Shown here in pieces: positions 1 through 13,020 of a stretch of 55,834 nt of DNA. The notes under the pieces were generated by a model. That model was given only the letters and a program-made list of their open reading frames with translations. It ran no database searches and was not told the DNA's origin. Within the stretch, counting starts at the first letter, position 1. The number at the start of each line of letters is the position of its first letter. This DNA comes from Mycobacterium sp. (GTDB lineage Bacteria > Actinomycetota > Actinomycetes > Mycobacteriales > Mycobacteriaceae), in assembly GCA_018401645.1 (NCBI GenBank), contig JAGYKK010000019.1:1-55834 (forward strand). The letters are read 5' to 3'. The position numbers were made by a program, and so were the translations under genes.

Positions 1-930
1 TTCGGTTGGGGCTTCAAACCCGGAGTGATCCCCCTGCGGGCGCTGACCATGGGCGAGATATTAAGCGGCGCCGTCGGGTACATCCGAGCCAATCCGAAGG
101 CAAGTCTTGGACTGACAGCCGCCGTCGTTGCGGTCACGTCAGCTATGGCGCTGCTAGCCCAGTTCGCCGCGCCGGCCGCCGACGACGGACTCGCGCTGGT
201 AATCGGAACGTTGACCTCGGCGGCCGCCACGGCGGTTGCGACGATTCTGCTCTCCGGGATGCTCACCGTCGTGGTGGCCCGCTCGGTGCTCGGATCCGGT
301 ATCACCATCGGCGAAGCCTGGCGACGAGTACGCGGCCGACTACCGGCACTGATCGGGCTCAGCGCACTGCAGGTCATTTTGGTGACCGTACTCATCGGCT
401 CCGTCGTGGTGGTGATCATCGGTGTTGCCCGCGCCGCCAACGGTGCCGTTGCCGCCCTGATCGGCATTCCCCTGGTGCTGCTGCTGATCGGCTCGCTGGC
501 CTACCTGTTCACCGTGCTGACGTTCGCCCCGGTGGCGATCGTCTTGGAACGTAAGCCGGTGCTGGGCGCCATCGAGCGGTCCTTCGCCCTAGTGCGCCAC
601 CGCTTCTGGCGCATCCTGGGAATCCGCGTCCTGGCCGGGCTTCTCGCCACTGCTGTAGCCGGATTGGTCTCGATTCCGTTCAGTCTCGGCAGCCAGTTGA
701 TGTCCATCGGAACGGAGGGCCCGACCCTACTGGGCGCATTTTTCGCCGCCGCCGGACAGGCGGCCGGCCAGGTGATCGCCGCGCCGTTCACCGCGGGCGT
801 GGTGGTACTGCTCTACGTCGACGCCCGGATCCGGTCAGAAGCCTTCGACTTCGCCCTGCGCAACGGGGCAGCCGCCGGTCCGGGGGCCACCTTCTACACC
901 GATTCCCTCTGGTTGATGCCGCAACGATAG
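1..930 (+). CDS. Multi-pass membrane protein, 5' truncated
   Basis: The frame is open from the first base of the window, so the N-terminus is missing. The visible residues FGWGFKPGVIPLRALTMGEI lie before a possible internal GTG at 25, and I take that region as coding. About 300 residues follow with several long hydrophobic stretches (for example around residues 28-47, 55-90, 115-180 and 205-275), so it is an inner-membrane protein. The pattern of a soluble, probably Pro/Gly-rich N-terminus leading into 'GFKPGVIPLRPL' and a helix bundle is what I recall from mycobacterial proteins annotated as glycerophosphoryl-diester-phosphodiesterase membrane-domain proteins. No catalytic phosphodiesterase motif is visible and the function is unknown. 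It ends just before a convergent carotenoid oxygenase. Confidence 0.75.
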   Translation, partial: FGWGFKPGVIPLRALTMGEILSGAVGYIRANPKASLGLTAAVVAVTSAMALLAQFAAPAADDGLALVIGTLTSAAATAVATILLSGMLTVVVARSVLGSGITIGEAWRRVRGRLPALIGLSALQVILVTVLIGSVVVVIIGVARAANGAVAALIGIPLVLLLIGSLAYLFTVLTFAPVAIVLERKPVLGAIERSFALVRHRFWRILGIRVLAGLLATAVAGLVSIPFSLGSQLMSIGTEGPTLLGAFFAAAGQAAGQVIAAPFTAGVVVLLYVDARIRSEAFDFALRNGAAAGPGATFYTDSLWLMPQR

Positions 931-938
931 CGATCGAA

Positions 939-2279
939 TCAGTTGCTGATCCAGTTCCCATGGAAGCCGTAGGGCACCCGGCGGGGCAATTGGATACGGG
1001 CCAGGGGTTCACCGGAGAAATCTGACGCATCCAAGATCACCAGTTCGCTGGTGTTGTCGACCGGGTCGTAAACGTAGGCCATGTACCAGCCGTTGCTCTC
1101 ATCCGGCGCACCCGACGGCGATGGCACGAAAACGGCCTCGCCGGGTCCTCCCGGCGCGTCGGGCGTACCGAATCGGTGCTCGACGGCAGCTCCGGTCCGT
1201 AGGTCGTAACGCACCAGGCTGGCGTCGCCCACCGACACCGCGTAACGCGCGGGCAGGCCAACGAGCCGGTCGTCGATCCGCGGAAACTCGACTGCGCGGT
1301 CGTCGAGTTGATGTTCGGTGACCGCGCCGGTGCGGAGGTCGATAGTCCAGTTCCACAGGACCGCGCTGTCCCCGAATCCGCCGTCCTTACGCCACAGTTC
1401 TGCGTAACGCACCGCCTGCAGAACGATGGTGTCTCCGTCGTCATAGGCGTTCGCGACGTGAAAGACGTAGCAGGGATCAATGTTGAACCAGCGCACCTCG
1501 CCGAACGGGTCGTCGCGGCGCAGCACCCCCAACCGGGCGCCGTACTCGTCATCCCAGCGGAACGGCATATCGCCAGTGCCATTGATCGCGATATCGATGT
1601 TGAACACGATCGGCAGATCCATGAAAATGACGTGACCGGCGGTCATCGCGAAGTCGTGCATCATCGTGAGAGCCTCGACATCGACGGGTCGGTTGACGGT
1701 CAGTTCACCGTCCGCGTCGACCCGGTGGTAACTGACATGCGGGCTGAAGAGGTTGCCGTAGCCGAAGAAGTGCAACTCCCCGGTGGTCGGGCAGATCTTG
1801 GGATGAGCCGTCATGGCGTCGTTGAGCTTGCCGCCGAAGTCGTAGCAACCGACCGTCTCGAGGTCCTTGGTGACTTGATAGGGCAGTGAGGACTCGACAA
1901 GGGCAAGTGTCTTGCCTGCGTGGTTGACGATGTGGGTGTTGGCTACCGCCGATCGCAGGTTGCGGCTGCCGTCGCCGTTGTAGACGCCGAACGGGGTATC
2001 GAAGCTGTCGGTACGCACCCAGCGGTTGCGATACCACTTGGCGGCACCGCCCTCAATGCGCACGCCGTGCAACATTCCGTCGCCGAGGAACCAGTGTCCG
2101 GTCGGCTGGCGGGGGTTGGGGCCGTTACGCAGGTACCAGCCGTCGAGTTCAGCGGGGATAGCGCCCTTAACCGGCAGGTCGTACTCGGTGAGTTCGTCGG
2201 GTACCGGCGCGTAGTTCCCGCGCTGAAAGAACTGGCCGGTGTCGGGCAGGTTGGCGGAGTCCGCGGCGGTATCGGTCAT
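939..2279 (-). CDS. Carotenoid cleavage oxygenase family protein
   Basis: Predicted 446-residue non-haem iron dioxygenase of the carotenoid oxygenase (RPE65/CCD) family, which cleaves polyene or stilbene double bonds. The four iron-binding histidines of the seven-bladed propeller are visible: H159 (MTAHPK), H208 (MMHDF), H274 (FHVANA) and H440 (GFHGNW). The family's N-terminal signature GWYLRNGPNPR and HWFLGDGMLHG are present. I chose the ATG at 2279; an in-frame GTG at 2288 adds three residues, and neither has a strong ribosome site. Length is normal and there is no signal peptide, so it is cytosolic. The substrate cannot be read from sequence. No carotenoid biosynthesis genes are nearby. 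It lies downstream of glpK on the same strand with a 45-nt gap. Confidence 0.9.
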   Translation of the reverse strand: MTDTAADSANLPDTGQFFQRGNYAPVPDELTEYDLPVKGAIPAELDGWYLRNGPNPRQPTGHWFLGDGMLHGVRIEGGAAKWYRNRWVRTDSFDTPFGVYNGDGSRNLRSAVANTHIVNHAGKTLALVESSLPYQVTKDLETVGCYDFGGKLNDAMTAHPKICPTTGELHFFGYGNLFSPHVSYHRVDADGELTVNRPVDVEALTMMHDFAMTAGHVIFMDLPIVFNIDIAINGTGDMPFRWDDEYGARLGVLRRDDPFGEVRWFNIDPCYVFHVANAYDDGDTIVLQAVRYAELWRKDGGFGDSAVLWNWTIDLRTGAVTEHQLDDRAVEFPRIDDRLVGLPARYAVSVGDASLVRYDLRTGAAVEHRFGTPDAPGGPGEAVFVPSPSGAPDESNGWYMAYVYDPVDNTSELVILDASDFSGEPLARIQLPRRVPYGFHGNWISN

Positions 2280-2324
2280 GACCACCACTCTAGGTACAAA
2301 TCAACCGTCCGCCACCCCCTCGGC

Positions 2325-3839
2325 CTAAACCTCCACCCAATCCAGGGTCCGCTGCACCGCCTTACGCCACCCGGCGTAGCCCGCCTCGCGCTGCTCGTAG
2401 GTCCAGGACGGCGACCACCGCCGCCCCTCCTGCCAGTTGGCCCGCAGATCTTCCGGATCCGACCAGTAACCGACCGCCAAACCGGCTGCATAGGCTGCGC
2501 CCAGCGCGGTGGTCTCGGGAACCTTCGGACGCACAACATCCACGCCGAGTACGTCGGCCTGAATCTGCATGCACAATTCGTTGAGCGTGACCCCACCATC
2601 GACCTTGAGCACCGTCAGCGGCACTCCGGAATCAGCGGCCATCGCATCGACGACGTCGCGGCTCTGATAGCAGATCGCCTCCAGCGTCGCTCGCGCGATG
2701 TGGGCGTTGGAGTTGAACCTCGAGAGTCCGACGATCGCCCCGCGGGCGTCGGAGCGCCAATACGGCGCGAACAAACCGGAGAAGGCGGGGACGAAGTAGA
2801 TCCCGCCGTTGTCGGGAACCTGGGCGGCCAGCGTCTCACTGTCAGCAGCGCCGCTGATGATGCCGAGTTGATCACGCAGCCACTGCACCGCCGACCCGGT
2901 CACGGCGATCGAACCTTCCAGGGCGTAAACAGGTTTCGCCTCTCCGAACTGGTAGCACACCGTGGTCAGCAGGCCGTTTTTACTGCGGACGATCTTCTCT
3001 CCGGTATTGAGCAACAGGAAGTTGCCGGTCCCGTAGGTGTTCTTGGCCTCACCCGGCTTCAAGCAGACCTGCCCGACCATCGCGGCCTGCTGGTCACCGA
3101 GAATGCCGGTCACCGCCACCTCTCCGCCCATCGGCCCGTCCGCTCTGGTCACCGAGTACGGCTGCGGCGACGACGACGGCCTGATCTGTGGCAGCATCCT
3201 GCGCGGGACCCCGAAAAACGACAACAGTTCGTCGTCCCAATCCAGGGTTTCGAGATCCATCAGCATGGTGCGGCTGGCATTCGTGGGGTCGGTGACGTGC
3301 ACGCCACCGGCGGGACCGCCGGTGAGGTTCCACAACACCCAGACGTCCGGGGTGCCGAACAACGCATCGCCGCGTTCGGCGTCGGCCCGCACGCCGTCGA
3401 CGTTCTCTAGTATCCACTGCAGTTTTCCGGCGGAGAAGTAAGTGGCGGGCGGCAGGCCGGCCTTGCGTCGGATGACATCACCGCGGCCGTCGCGATCCAG
3501 CGCGGCGGCAATCTGGTCAGTGCGGGTGTCCTGCCAGACGATCGCGTTGTAGTAGGGCTGCCCGGTCTTGCGGTTCCAGACGATGGTGGTCTCACGTTGG
3601 TTGGTGATGCCCAGCGCCGCGATGTCGGTGGCCTTCAGATTGGTGTTGTTCAGTGCTGAGGTCACCACCGTCTGGGTGCGGCCCCAGATCTCCGTCGGAT
3701 TGTGTTCGACCCACCCCGGGCGCGGCAGGATCTGTTCGTGTTCAAGCTGGTGGCGGCCGACCTCAAGGCCGTTGTGGTTAAAAATCATGCAGCGGGTGCT
3801 GGTAGTCCCCTGGTCGATAGAGGCGACGAACTCGGCCAT
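2325..3839 (-). CDS. glpK: Glycerol kinase
   Basis: Phosphorylates glycerol to sn-glycerol 3-phosphate with ATP (FGGY carbohydrate kinase family), feeding glycolysis and phospholipid synthesis in the cytosol. The 504-residue product starts [16 protein letters not shown], the N-terminal phosphate-binding motif of the family. Other FGGY landmarks are visible: [16 protein letters not shown], the adenosine/phosphate segment [13 protein letters not shown], and the C-terminal [20 protein letters not shown]. The start at 3839 is supported by an AGGAG ribosome site a few bases upstream; the frame is open further upstream but those residues are not family-like. Divergent from the glutamate-cysteine-ligase-family gene across 161 nt, which should hold both promoters. 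Confidence 0.96.
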   Translation of the reverse strand: MAEFVASIDQGTTSTRCMIFNHNGLEVGRHQLEHEQILPRPGWVEHNPTEIWGRTQTVVTSALNNTNLKATDIAALGITNQRETTIVWNRKTGQPYYNAIVWQDTRTDQIAAALDRDGRGDVIRRKAGLPPATYFSAGKLQWILENVDGVRADAERGDALFGTPDVWVLWNLTGGPAGGVHVTDPTNASRTMLMDLETLDWDDELLSFFGVPRRMLPQIRPSSSPQPYSVTRADGPMGGEVAVTGILGDQQAAMVGQVCLKPGEAKNTYGTGNFLLLNTGEKIVRSKNGLLTTVCYQFGEAKPVYALEGSIAVTGSAVQWLRDQLGIISGAADSETLAAQVPDNGGIYFVPAFSGLFAPYWRSDARGAIVGLSRFNSNAHIARATLEAICYQSRDVVDAMAADSGVPLTVLKVDGGVTLNELCMQIQADVLGVDVVRPKVPETTALGAAYAAGLAVGYWSDPEDLRANWQEGRRWSPSWTYEQREAGYAGWRKAVQRTLDWVEV

Positions 3840-4000
3840 GGTGCTCCTCGTGGATCGGACTAGCACTTGCAGATCGGAATGGAAACTGTCCTGGGAGTCT
3901 GCCACCGTCGATCCGGCTTCATGTGGGAAAACGGCCGCCCGCAAGGATTTGCTTGCGCGGTCGCCGGGCGCCCTGTTGCATCGTCGCTGTGGGAGACGAA

Positions 4001-5467
4001 GTGACGCACGCCAGCTTCAGCCGTAGACAACGGCAGGAATACCGGCAGAAGATCCAGCTGTGCCTGGACGTATTCAAAACCATGCTCGCGGAGTCAAGCT
4101 TTGACTTCGACCACCCGCTGACGGGTATGGAGATCGAGTGCAATCTGGTTGATGCCGACTACCAGCCGGCGATGACGAACCAGGAGGTACTTGCCTCGAT
4201 CGCCGATCCGGCTTATCAGACCGAATTAGGCGCCTACAACATCGAATTCAACGTGCCGCCCCGTCCGCTGCCGGGTCGCACCGTGCTGGAGTTGGAGTCG
4301 GAGGTCCGGGCCAGTCTGAATGCCGCCGAGACCAAGGCCGGCGCGGACGGCTCGCACATCGTGATGATTGGGATACTGCCAACCCTGATGCCGGAGGATC
4401 TGACCGGTAGCTGGATGAGTCCGTCGATGCGCTATCAAGCGCTCAACGATTCGATCTTCACGGCCCGCGGCGAGGACATCATCATCGACATCGCCGGCGC
4501 CGAGCGACTGAGCATCCACGCCGAATCGATTGCGCCCGAATCGGCCTGCACTAGCATGCAACTGCACCTGCAGGTGTCACCCGCCGACTTCGCCACCAAT
4601 TGGAACGCCGCCCAGGTGCTGGCAGGTCCGCAATTGGCGCTCGGGGCGAACTCGCCGTACTTCTTCGGCCAGGAACTGTGGGCTGAAACCCGCATCGAAC
4701 TCTTCGCCCAGGCTACCGACACGCGCCCTGAGGAATTAAAGACCCAGGGTGTTCGGCCGCGGGTCTGGTTCGGCGAGAGATGGATCACCTCGATCTTCGA
4801 TCTGTTCGAGGAGAACGTCCGGTACTTCCCGACACTGCTGCCGGAGATGTCCGGTGAGGACCCGGTTGCCGAACTCGCCGCCGGGCGCACCCCGCTGCTG
4901 GCGGAGCTACGCCTGCACAACGGCACGGTATACCGCTGGAATCGGCCGGTGTACGACGTCGCGAACGGCCAACCCCATCTGCGGGTGGAAAATCGGGTAC
5001 TTCCGGCAGGACCAACCGTCGTCGACATGATGGCGAACTCGGCGTTCTACTACGGTTTGCTGCGCACCATCTCCGAGGATGAGCAGCCACTGTGGACCAA
5101 GATGAGTTTCGCTGCGGCACATGACAATTTTCTCGAATCGGCACGTCATGGCATGGGAGCACGGCTGTACTGGCCAGGCCTGGGCGAGGTGACATCCGAT
5201 GAGTTGGTGCTGCGCCATCTGCTACCCATGGCGGACGACGGGCTGCGGCGCTGGCGGGTGGCGCCGGAGGTCCGGGATCGCTATCTCAGCGTCATCGAGG
5301 GACGCGCCAAGACGGGCCAAAACGGCTCGGCATGGCAGGTTGCAACAGTGCACGCACTGCAACGGCAGGGCCTGGACCGGCCAACGGCCCTGGCCAAGAT
5401 GCTGCGCCGGTACTGCGAACTGATGCATAGCAATGAACCGGTGCACACCTGGGAACTGCCGCACTGA
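4001..5467 (+). CDS. Glutamate-cysteine ligase family (GCS2-like) carboxylate-amine ligase
   Basis: Predicted 488-residue ATP-dependent carboxylate-amine ligase of the GCS2 family. Visible signatures are [14 protein letters not shown] (the GxExE-like metal/ATP segment near residues 36-45), [11 protein letters not shown] near residue 82, [10 protein letters not shown] near residue 188 and [12 protein letters not shown] near residue 332. Family members join glutamate to an amine; the true substrate here is unknown. It is not the EgtA of ergothioneine synthesis, whose sequence differs, and I see no other ergothioneine gene in the window. The GTG at 4001 is chosen because GGGAGA lies just upstream; an open extension to 3923 looks non-coding. 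It converges with asd. Confidence 0.75.
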   Translation: MTHASFSRRQRQEYRQKIQLCLDVFKTMLAESSFDFDHPLTGMEIECNLVDADYQPAMTNQEVLASIADPAYQTELGAYNIEFNVPPRPLPGRTVLELESEVRASLNAAETKAGADGSHIVMIGILPTLMPEDLTGSWMSPSMRYQALNDSIFTARGEDIIIDIAGAERLSIHAESIAPESACTSMQLHLQVSPADFATNWNAAQVLAGPQLALGANSPYFFGQELWAETRIELFAQATDTRPEELKTQGVRPRVWFGERWITSIFDLFEENVRYFPTLLPEMSGEDPVAELAAGRTPLLAELRLHNGTVYRWNRPVYDVANGQPHLRVENRVLPAGPTVVDMMANSAFYYGLLRTISEDEQPLWTKMSFAAAHDNFLESARHGMGARLYWPGLGEVTSDELVLRHLLPMADDGLRRWRVAPEVRDRYLSVIEGRAKTGQNGSAWQVATVHALQRQGLDRPTALAKMLRRYCELMHSNEPVHTWELPH

Positions 5468-5505
5468 GGCGATTCCGCGTCACGCCGTCGGCTGAGCGCG
5501 GCTTC

Positions 5506-6585
<1,080 letters not shown>

Positions 6586-7104
6586 TTAGCGTCCAGTCCC
6601 GCCGTATACGACGGCCGCCTCATCGCCGCCAAGACCAAAAGCCTCGTGCAGTGCGGCGACAGCTTTATCCAATTCGGTGTCCTTGACCAGGACCGAGATC
6701 CGGATCTCGGAGGTGGACATCAGGTCGATGTTCACACCCACTTGAGCCAGTGCCTCGCAGAATGTCGCGGTAACCCCCGGGTGGCTGCGCATCCCGGCAC
6801 CGACCAGGGAGACCTTGCCGATGTGGTCGTCGTACAGCACATCGGTGAAACCGATCTCCGCTCGGCGCTCATTGAGTTTCTCAACGGCGGTCGGCCCGAC
6901 GCCGCGCGAGCAGGTGAAGGTGATGTCGGTCTTGCCGTCCTCCACCTTGGAGATGTTCTGCAGCACCATGTCGATATTGACGTCGGCGTCGGCGACCGCT
7001 CGGAAAACCTTGGCCGCGTAGCCCGGAACGTCGGGCAGGCCGACCACGGTGACCTTTGCCTCGCTGCGGTCGTGGGCTACTCCGGTCAGGATGGCGTCTT
7101 CCAT
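6586..7104 (-). CDS. lysC: Internal in-frame start for aspartate kinase beta subunit
   Basis: An ATG at 7104, inside lysC and in the same frame, is preceded by GAGGA at a spacing of about seven bases. Translation from it gives a 172-residue product starting [13 protein letters not shown] that holds only the two ACT domains. Gram-positive and mycobacterial aspartate kinases are known to be alpha2beta2 complexes whose beta subunit comes from such an internal start. The ribosome site and its position are seen directly; use in this organism is inferred. Confidence 0.6.
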   Translation of the reverse strand: MEDAILTGVAHDRSEAKVTVVGLPDVPGYAAKVFRAVADADVNIDMVLQNISKVEDGKTDITFTCSRGVGPTAVEKLNERRAEIGFTDVLYDDHIGKVSLVGAGMRSHPGVTATFCEALAQVGVNIDLMSTSEIRISVLVKDTELDKAVAALHEAFGLGGDEAAVVYGGTGR

Positions 7105-7857
7105 GGGAATGTCCTCGATTGATCCAGTGACGATCGTGCCGGGCTTGTCCGAATACGACGAGCGGACGTGGATGGGGACGTCGTAGCGGCGGGCGTACTC
7201 CACGCAGCGCAGCATCAGCACCTTCGCTCCGCAGGCCGCCATCTCGAGCATCTCCTCGAAGCTGACGGTGGCGAGGTGGCGGGCATTGGGCACGATACGG
7301 GGGTCGGCGGTGAAAACGCCGTCGACGTCGGTGTAGATCTCACAGACGTCGGCGTGCAACGCGGCCGCCAACGCGACGGCGGTGGTGTCGGAGCCGCCGC
7401 GACCCAGCGTGGTGACGTCCTTGCTGTCCTGGCTGACACCTTGGAAGCCCGCCACCAGAACGATCTGGCCCTCGTTCAGTGCCGAACGAAGACGCCCGGG
7501 CGTGACGTCGATGATCTTGGCGTTGCCATGGGTGCCGGTGGTGATCACGCCGGCCTGCGAACCGGTGAAGGACCGGGCCTGGGCGCCGAGTGATTCGATG
7601 GCCATGGCCACCAGTGCGTTGGAGATGCGTTCGCCGGCGGTCAGCAGCATGTCGAGTTCGCGTGGCGGCGGCGTCGGGCACACCGCACGGGCGAGGTCGA
7701 GCAGGTCGTCGGTGGTGTCGCCCATCGCCGAGACCACCACGACGACATCGTTGCCCTGGCGTTTGGTCTCCACGATGCGCTGTGCGACCCGGCGGATCCG
7801 TTCGGCGTCGGCCACCGAAGATCCGCCGTATTTCTGCACGACGAGCGCCACTGACAT
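6586..7857 (-). CDS. lysC: Aspartate kinase
   Basis: Phosphorylates L-aspartate to aspartyl-4-phosphate, the committed and feedback-controlled step of the aspartate family. The 423-residue product has the kinase motif [12 protein letters not shown] at the N-terminus, [16 protein letters not shown] in the kinase domain, and two C-terminal ACT regulatory domains (about residues 265-420), where actinobacterial enzymes bind lysine and threonine. The start at 7857 is supported by GGAAGGG directly upstream and by the family N-terminus [12 protein letters not shown]. An internal in-frame start at 7104 would give the separate beta (ACT-only) subunit. It forms an operon with asd and is divergent from the nitroreductase-like gene across 73 nt. 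Confidence 0.97.
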   Translation of the reverse strand: MSVALVVQKYGGSSVADAERIRRVAQRIVETKRQGNDVVVVVSAMGDTTDDLLDLARAVCPTPPPRELDMLLTAGERISNALVAMAIESLGAQARSFTGSQAGVITTGTHGNAKIIDVTPGRLRSALNEGQIVLVAGFQGVSQDSKDVTTLGRGGSDTTAVALAAALHADVCEIYTDVDGVFTADPRIVPNARHLATVSFEEMLEMAACGAKVLMLRCVEYARRYDVPIHVRSSYSDKPGTIVTGSIEDIPMEDAILTGVAHDRSEAKVTVVGLPDVPGYAAKVFRAVADADVNIDMVLQNISKVEDGKTDITFTCSRGVGPTAVEKLNERRAEIGFTDVLYDDHIGKVSLVGAGMRSHPGVTATFCEALAQVGVNIDLMSTSEIRISVLVKDTELDKAVAALHEAFGLGGDEAAVVYGGTGR

Positions 7858-7930
7858 CCCTTCCGGGTCCGGTTCGCGTCTAAGGATAAGGCCGGTGTCG
7901 TCGGCGGTTTCCGCGGGTAATCTCGGTGCC

Positions 7931-8542
7931 GTGCCTGAACAGCCCCCCGATCGGCGCGCCGACACGAGCGTCCCGATCCACCCCCCGATCGCCGCGCGAT
8001 GGAGTCCCCGCGCGTTCGACCCGGACGCGCAGGTCACGACCGAGCAGGTAACCGCGCTGTTGGAGGCCGCCCGGTGGGCGGCGACGTGGGGCGGGCGCCA
8101 ACCGGTCCGGTTCGTGGTGGGAATTCGTCGGCACGATTCCACCGGCGACACGTTCGACATGATCGCCGGATTGCTCAGCCGCGGCAACTCCTACGCCGAG
8201 GCCGCTTCGGCGCTGATCCTGGTGTGTGCCGACGAGGGCGAGGACCCCAACACCGCGCTCTACGCGGCGGTCGACGCCGGCGCGGCCGAAGCCAACCTCA
8301 TCATCGAGGCGGTGTCGCGCGGCCTGGTCACCCACCCGATGGCGGGCTTTGACGTCGACGCGGCTCGCGTGGCGTTCGACATCCCTGACCGGGTCCGGCC
8401 ACTGATGGTGATCGCGGTCGGTTCCCTCGCCGACTACCGCACGGTCGACGACAACATCGCCGAGCGTGACGGGCGGTTGCGCGAGCGACTGCCCCTGAGT
8501 GAGATCGCCTTCGCCCGAACCTGGGGCCAACCCTGGCGTTGA
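7931..8542 (+). CDS. Nitroreductase family protein
   Basis: A 203-residue protein of the nitroreductase (FMN-dependent oxidoreductase) family. The N-terminal pattern [19 protein letters not shown] is the usual 'RRSxRxF' entry of the family, followed by [20 protein letters not shown], where the backbone and side chains bind FMN, and [20 protein letters not shown], the dimer helix and flavin-covering loop. The substrate is unknown. I chose GTG 7931 because [11 protein letters not shown] leads straight into the family sequence; upstream codons in this frame are only the reverse strand of lysC. It is divergent from lysC and stands alone in front of the leuA leader region. Confidence 0.8.
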   Translation: MPEQPPDRRADTSVPIHPPIAARWSPRAFDPDAQVTTEQVTALLEAARWAATWGGRQPVRFVVGIRRHDSTGDTFDMIAGLLSRGNSYAEAASALILVCADEGEDPNTALYAAVDAGAAEANLIIEAVSRGLVTHPMAGFDVDAARVAFDIPDRVRPLMVIAVGSLADYRTVDDNIAERDGRLRERLPLSEIAFARTWGQPWR

Positions 8543-8587
8543 CACGGTGACTATGCCTGGTGAGGCAACCGGAGTAGAGTCGAACGT

Positions 8588-8629
8588 ATGCAGCGTGTGT
8601 TCCTCCTCGGACGCCGCGGCGGGGCCTGA
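8588..8629 (+). promoter_or_regulatory. Probable leuA leader peptide MQRVFLLGRRGGA
   Basis: A 13-codon open frame starting with ATG reads MQRVFLLGRRGGA and stops at 8627-8629, about 80 nt before the likely leuA start. It contains two tandem leucine codons (ctc ctc). Short leucine-containing leader peptides in front of leuA are established for actinobacteria, where ribosome position on the leader controls leuA expression. The peptide is seen in the sequence; its regulatory role is inferred from location and from the hairpin just downstream. Confidence 0.6.
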
Positions 8630-8631
8630 TC

Positions 8632-8674
8632 CAGACCGGCTTCCCGACGCGGGCGTTTGCGGCGCGCCGGTCTG
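8632..8674 (+). promoter_or_regulatory. Attenuator-like hairpin upstream of leuA
   Basis: A perfect 9-bp inverted repeat, CAGACCGGC (8632-8640) and GCCGGTCTG (8666-8674), surrounds a 25-nt GC-rich loop that can fold further. It begins three bases after the stop of the leader peptide. No run of T follows, so if it regulates leuA it would act on translation or Rho-dependent termination rather than as a simple intrinsic terminator. Confidence 0.55.
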
Positions 8675-8746
8675 ATGTCCCTCCTCAACTTCCGGAGCCG
8701 AAATCGTGACCACGCATTCCCAGACTTCCCGGACTTCCCAGCCTGA

Positions 8747-11831
<3,085 letters not shown>

Positions 11832-11865
11832 CTCCTGAAGATGTCCTCAGGCTCGCAGCCTCTGA

Positions 11866-12855
11866 TTAAAATAGGGCGAACTGCTGGCCCTGGTGGACGG
11901 GTTGCTCGAATTGGTCGACACCGGTGCCGCCGGCCACCGATCCGACGCTATTCATGAAGTGCTGGTCGGAGATGGTCGGTACGCCCAATTCCCGCGCTTG
12001 GTAACCCTTGCCGTGCTCAGGTTGGGGTTCGTTGCAGATGACCAGCGACGTTGCCGGATCCACGGCATCGGTATAAGCCAGGCCCGCGTGCAGGATGCGT
12101 TCAACGAGCTCTTCATGGGTACGGCTCACCTCCGCCGACAAGGCCACCCGCATGCCCTGCACCAGTGGTCCGCCGCTGTAGTAGCGACCCGGGTTCAGGT
12201 AGGGGCACGGCATCCGCGAGGCCAACATCTTCAAAGGACGGAGCTCCTCGTGGGTGACCTCGCCGTTGGGCCAGTGTCGCCGGGACAGCGGCCGGACCGG
12301 AAGCCAGATGTCGCGCGCACAGGCCTGCTGGAGTGCGTGCGTCAACAGCCGGGAAAGCACCAGCGCGTCGTCAAAAGCATCGTGGGCGCGGGTCTGTGGG
12401 ATGTTCCAATGCCGGGCAAGGGTTTCCAGTCGCAGGTTATCCAGGCCAAGATCGAGCCGGCGGGCGAGTTCCACCGTGCACATGACGTTGTCAACGGGCA
12501 ATGCGATTCCCGCACGTTCAGCCTCGGCGATCAGAAACGAATAATCGAACGCGGCGTTGTGGGCAACCATGGTGCGGCCGTCCATCAACTCGGCGAGGTC
12601 ACCCGCAATGTCGCCGAACGTCGGCTGGTCCTCCAGCATCTTTGATGTCAGCCCGTGTACGTGCGTCGGTCCGGGGTCGACACCGGGGTTGAGCAGGCTC
12701 ACCACCGAGCGTTCGACGTTGCCGTCGTGATTCAGCGCCAGCGCCGCCACGCTGAGGACCCGGGCATGCCCGGGACGGAAGCCCGACGTTTCCACGTCGA
12801 CGACTACCCAGCCGTCGTCGGACTCACCGGCCGGTCGGCCCCAGGAGTGACTCAC
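11866..12855 (-). CDS. DnaQ-like 3'-5' exonuclease with BRCT-like C-terminus
   Basis: A 329-residue DEDD-family exonuclease, equal in length to the M. tuberculosis Rv3711c product. Exo I is VVDVETSGF near residue 21, exo II is VAHNAAFDYSFL near residue 98 and exo III is THAHDAFDDALVL (RAHDAFDD) near residue 150, with the HxAxxD form typical of DEDDh enzymes. The C-terminal part from LVQGMRVALSAEVSRTHEEL onward resembles a BRCT domain, used for protein or DNA-end binding. It probably acts in DNA repair or proofreading. GTG 12855 (MSHSWGRP) is chosen because it matches the homologue start exactly; the frame is open to 12897. Divergent from murT. Confidence 0.9.
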   Translation of the reverse strand: MSHSWGRPAGESDDGWVVVDVETSGFRPGHARVLSVAALALNHDGNVERSVVSLLNPGVDPGPTHVHGLTSKMLEDQPTFGDIAGDLAELMDGRTMVAHNAAFDYSFLIAEAERAGIALPVDNVMCTVELARRLDLGLDNLRLETLARHWNIPQTRAHDAFDDALVLSRLLTHALQQACARDIWLPVRPLSRRHWPNGEVTHEELRPLKMLASRMPCPYLNPGRYYSGGPLVQGMRVALSAEVSRTHEELVERILHAGLAYTDAVDPATSLVICNEPQPEHGKGYQARELGVPTISDQHFMNSVGSVAGGTGVDQFEQPVHQGQQFALF

Positions 12856-12946
12856 AACCGCCAGAATTGCACGCCCCCCCGACAGCGACCGGCACATCGG
12901 ATCCGTGTCGGGCCGGTTGTGGCCGAGTCGGCATAAACTCCCTCAA

Positions 12947-13020
12947 ATGACTGAGCCGGGGATGACTGAACCGGGGATGACTGAACCGGGGATGGCCGAC
13001 CCGGGGATGACGCCGCGGGG
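12947..13020 (+). repeat. 15-bp tandem repeat carrying five in-frame start codons of murT
   Basis: Four full copies of atgactgaaccgggg (one with gag, one reading atggccgacccgggg) are followed by atgacgccgcgg, the conserved murT start. Each copy supplies one ATG at 15-bp spacing and encodes M-T-E-P-G. Confidence 0.9.

Noticed and set aside
1920..3410. 496-codon open frame on the plus strand opposite the carotenoid oxygenase and glpK
   Set aside because: It is the reverse complement of two clear enzymes; its composition (Arg, Gly, Val, Asp, His) is the usual shadow of high-GC coding sequence and it shows no domain.
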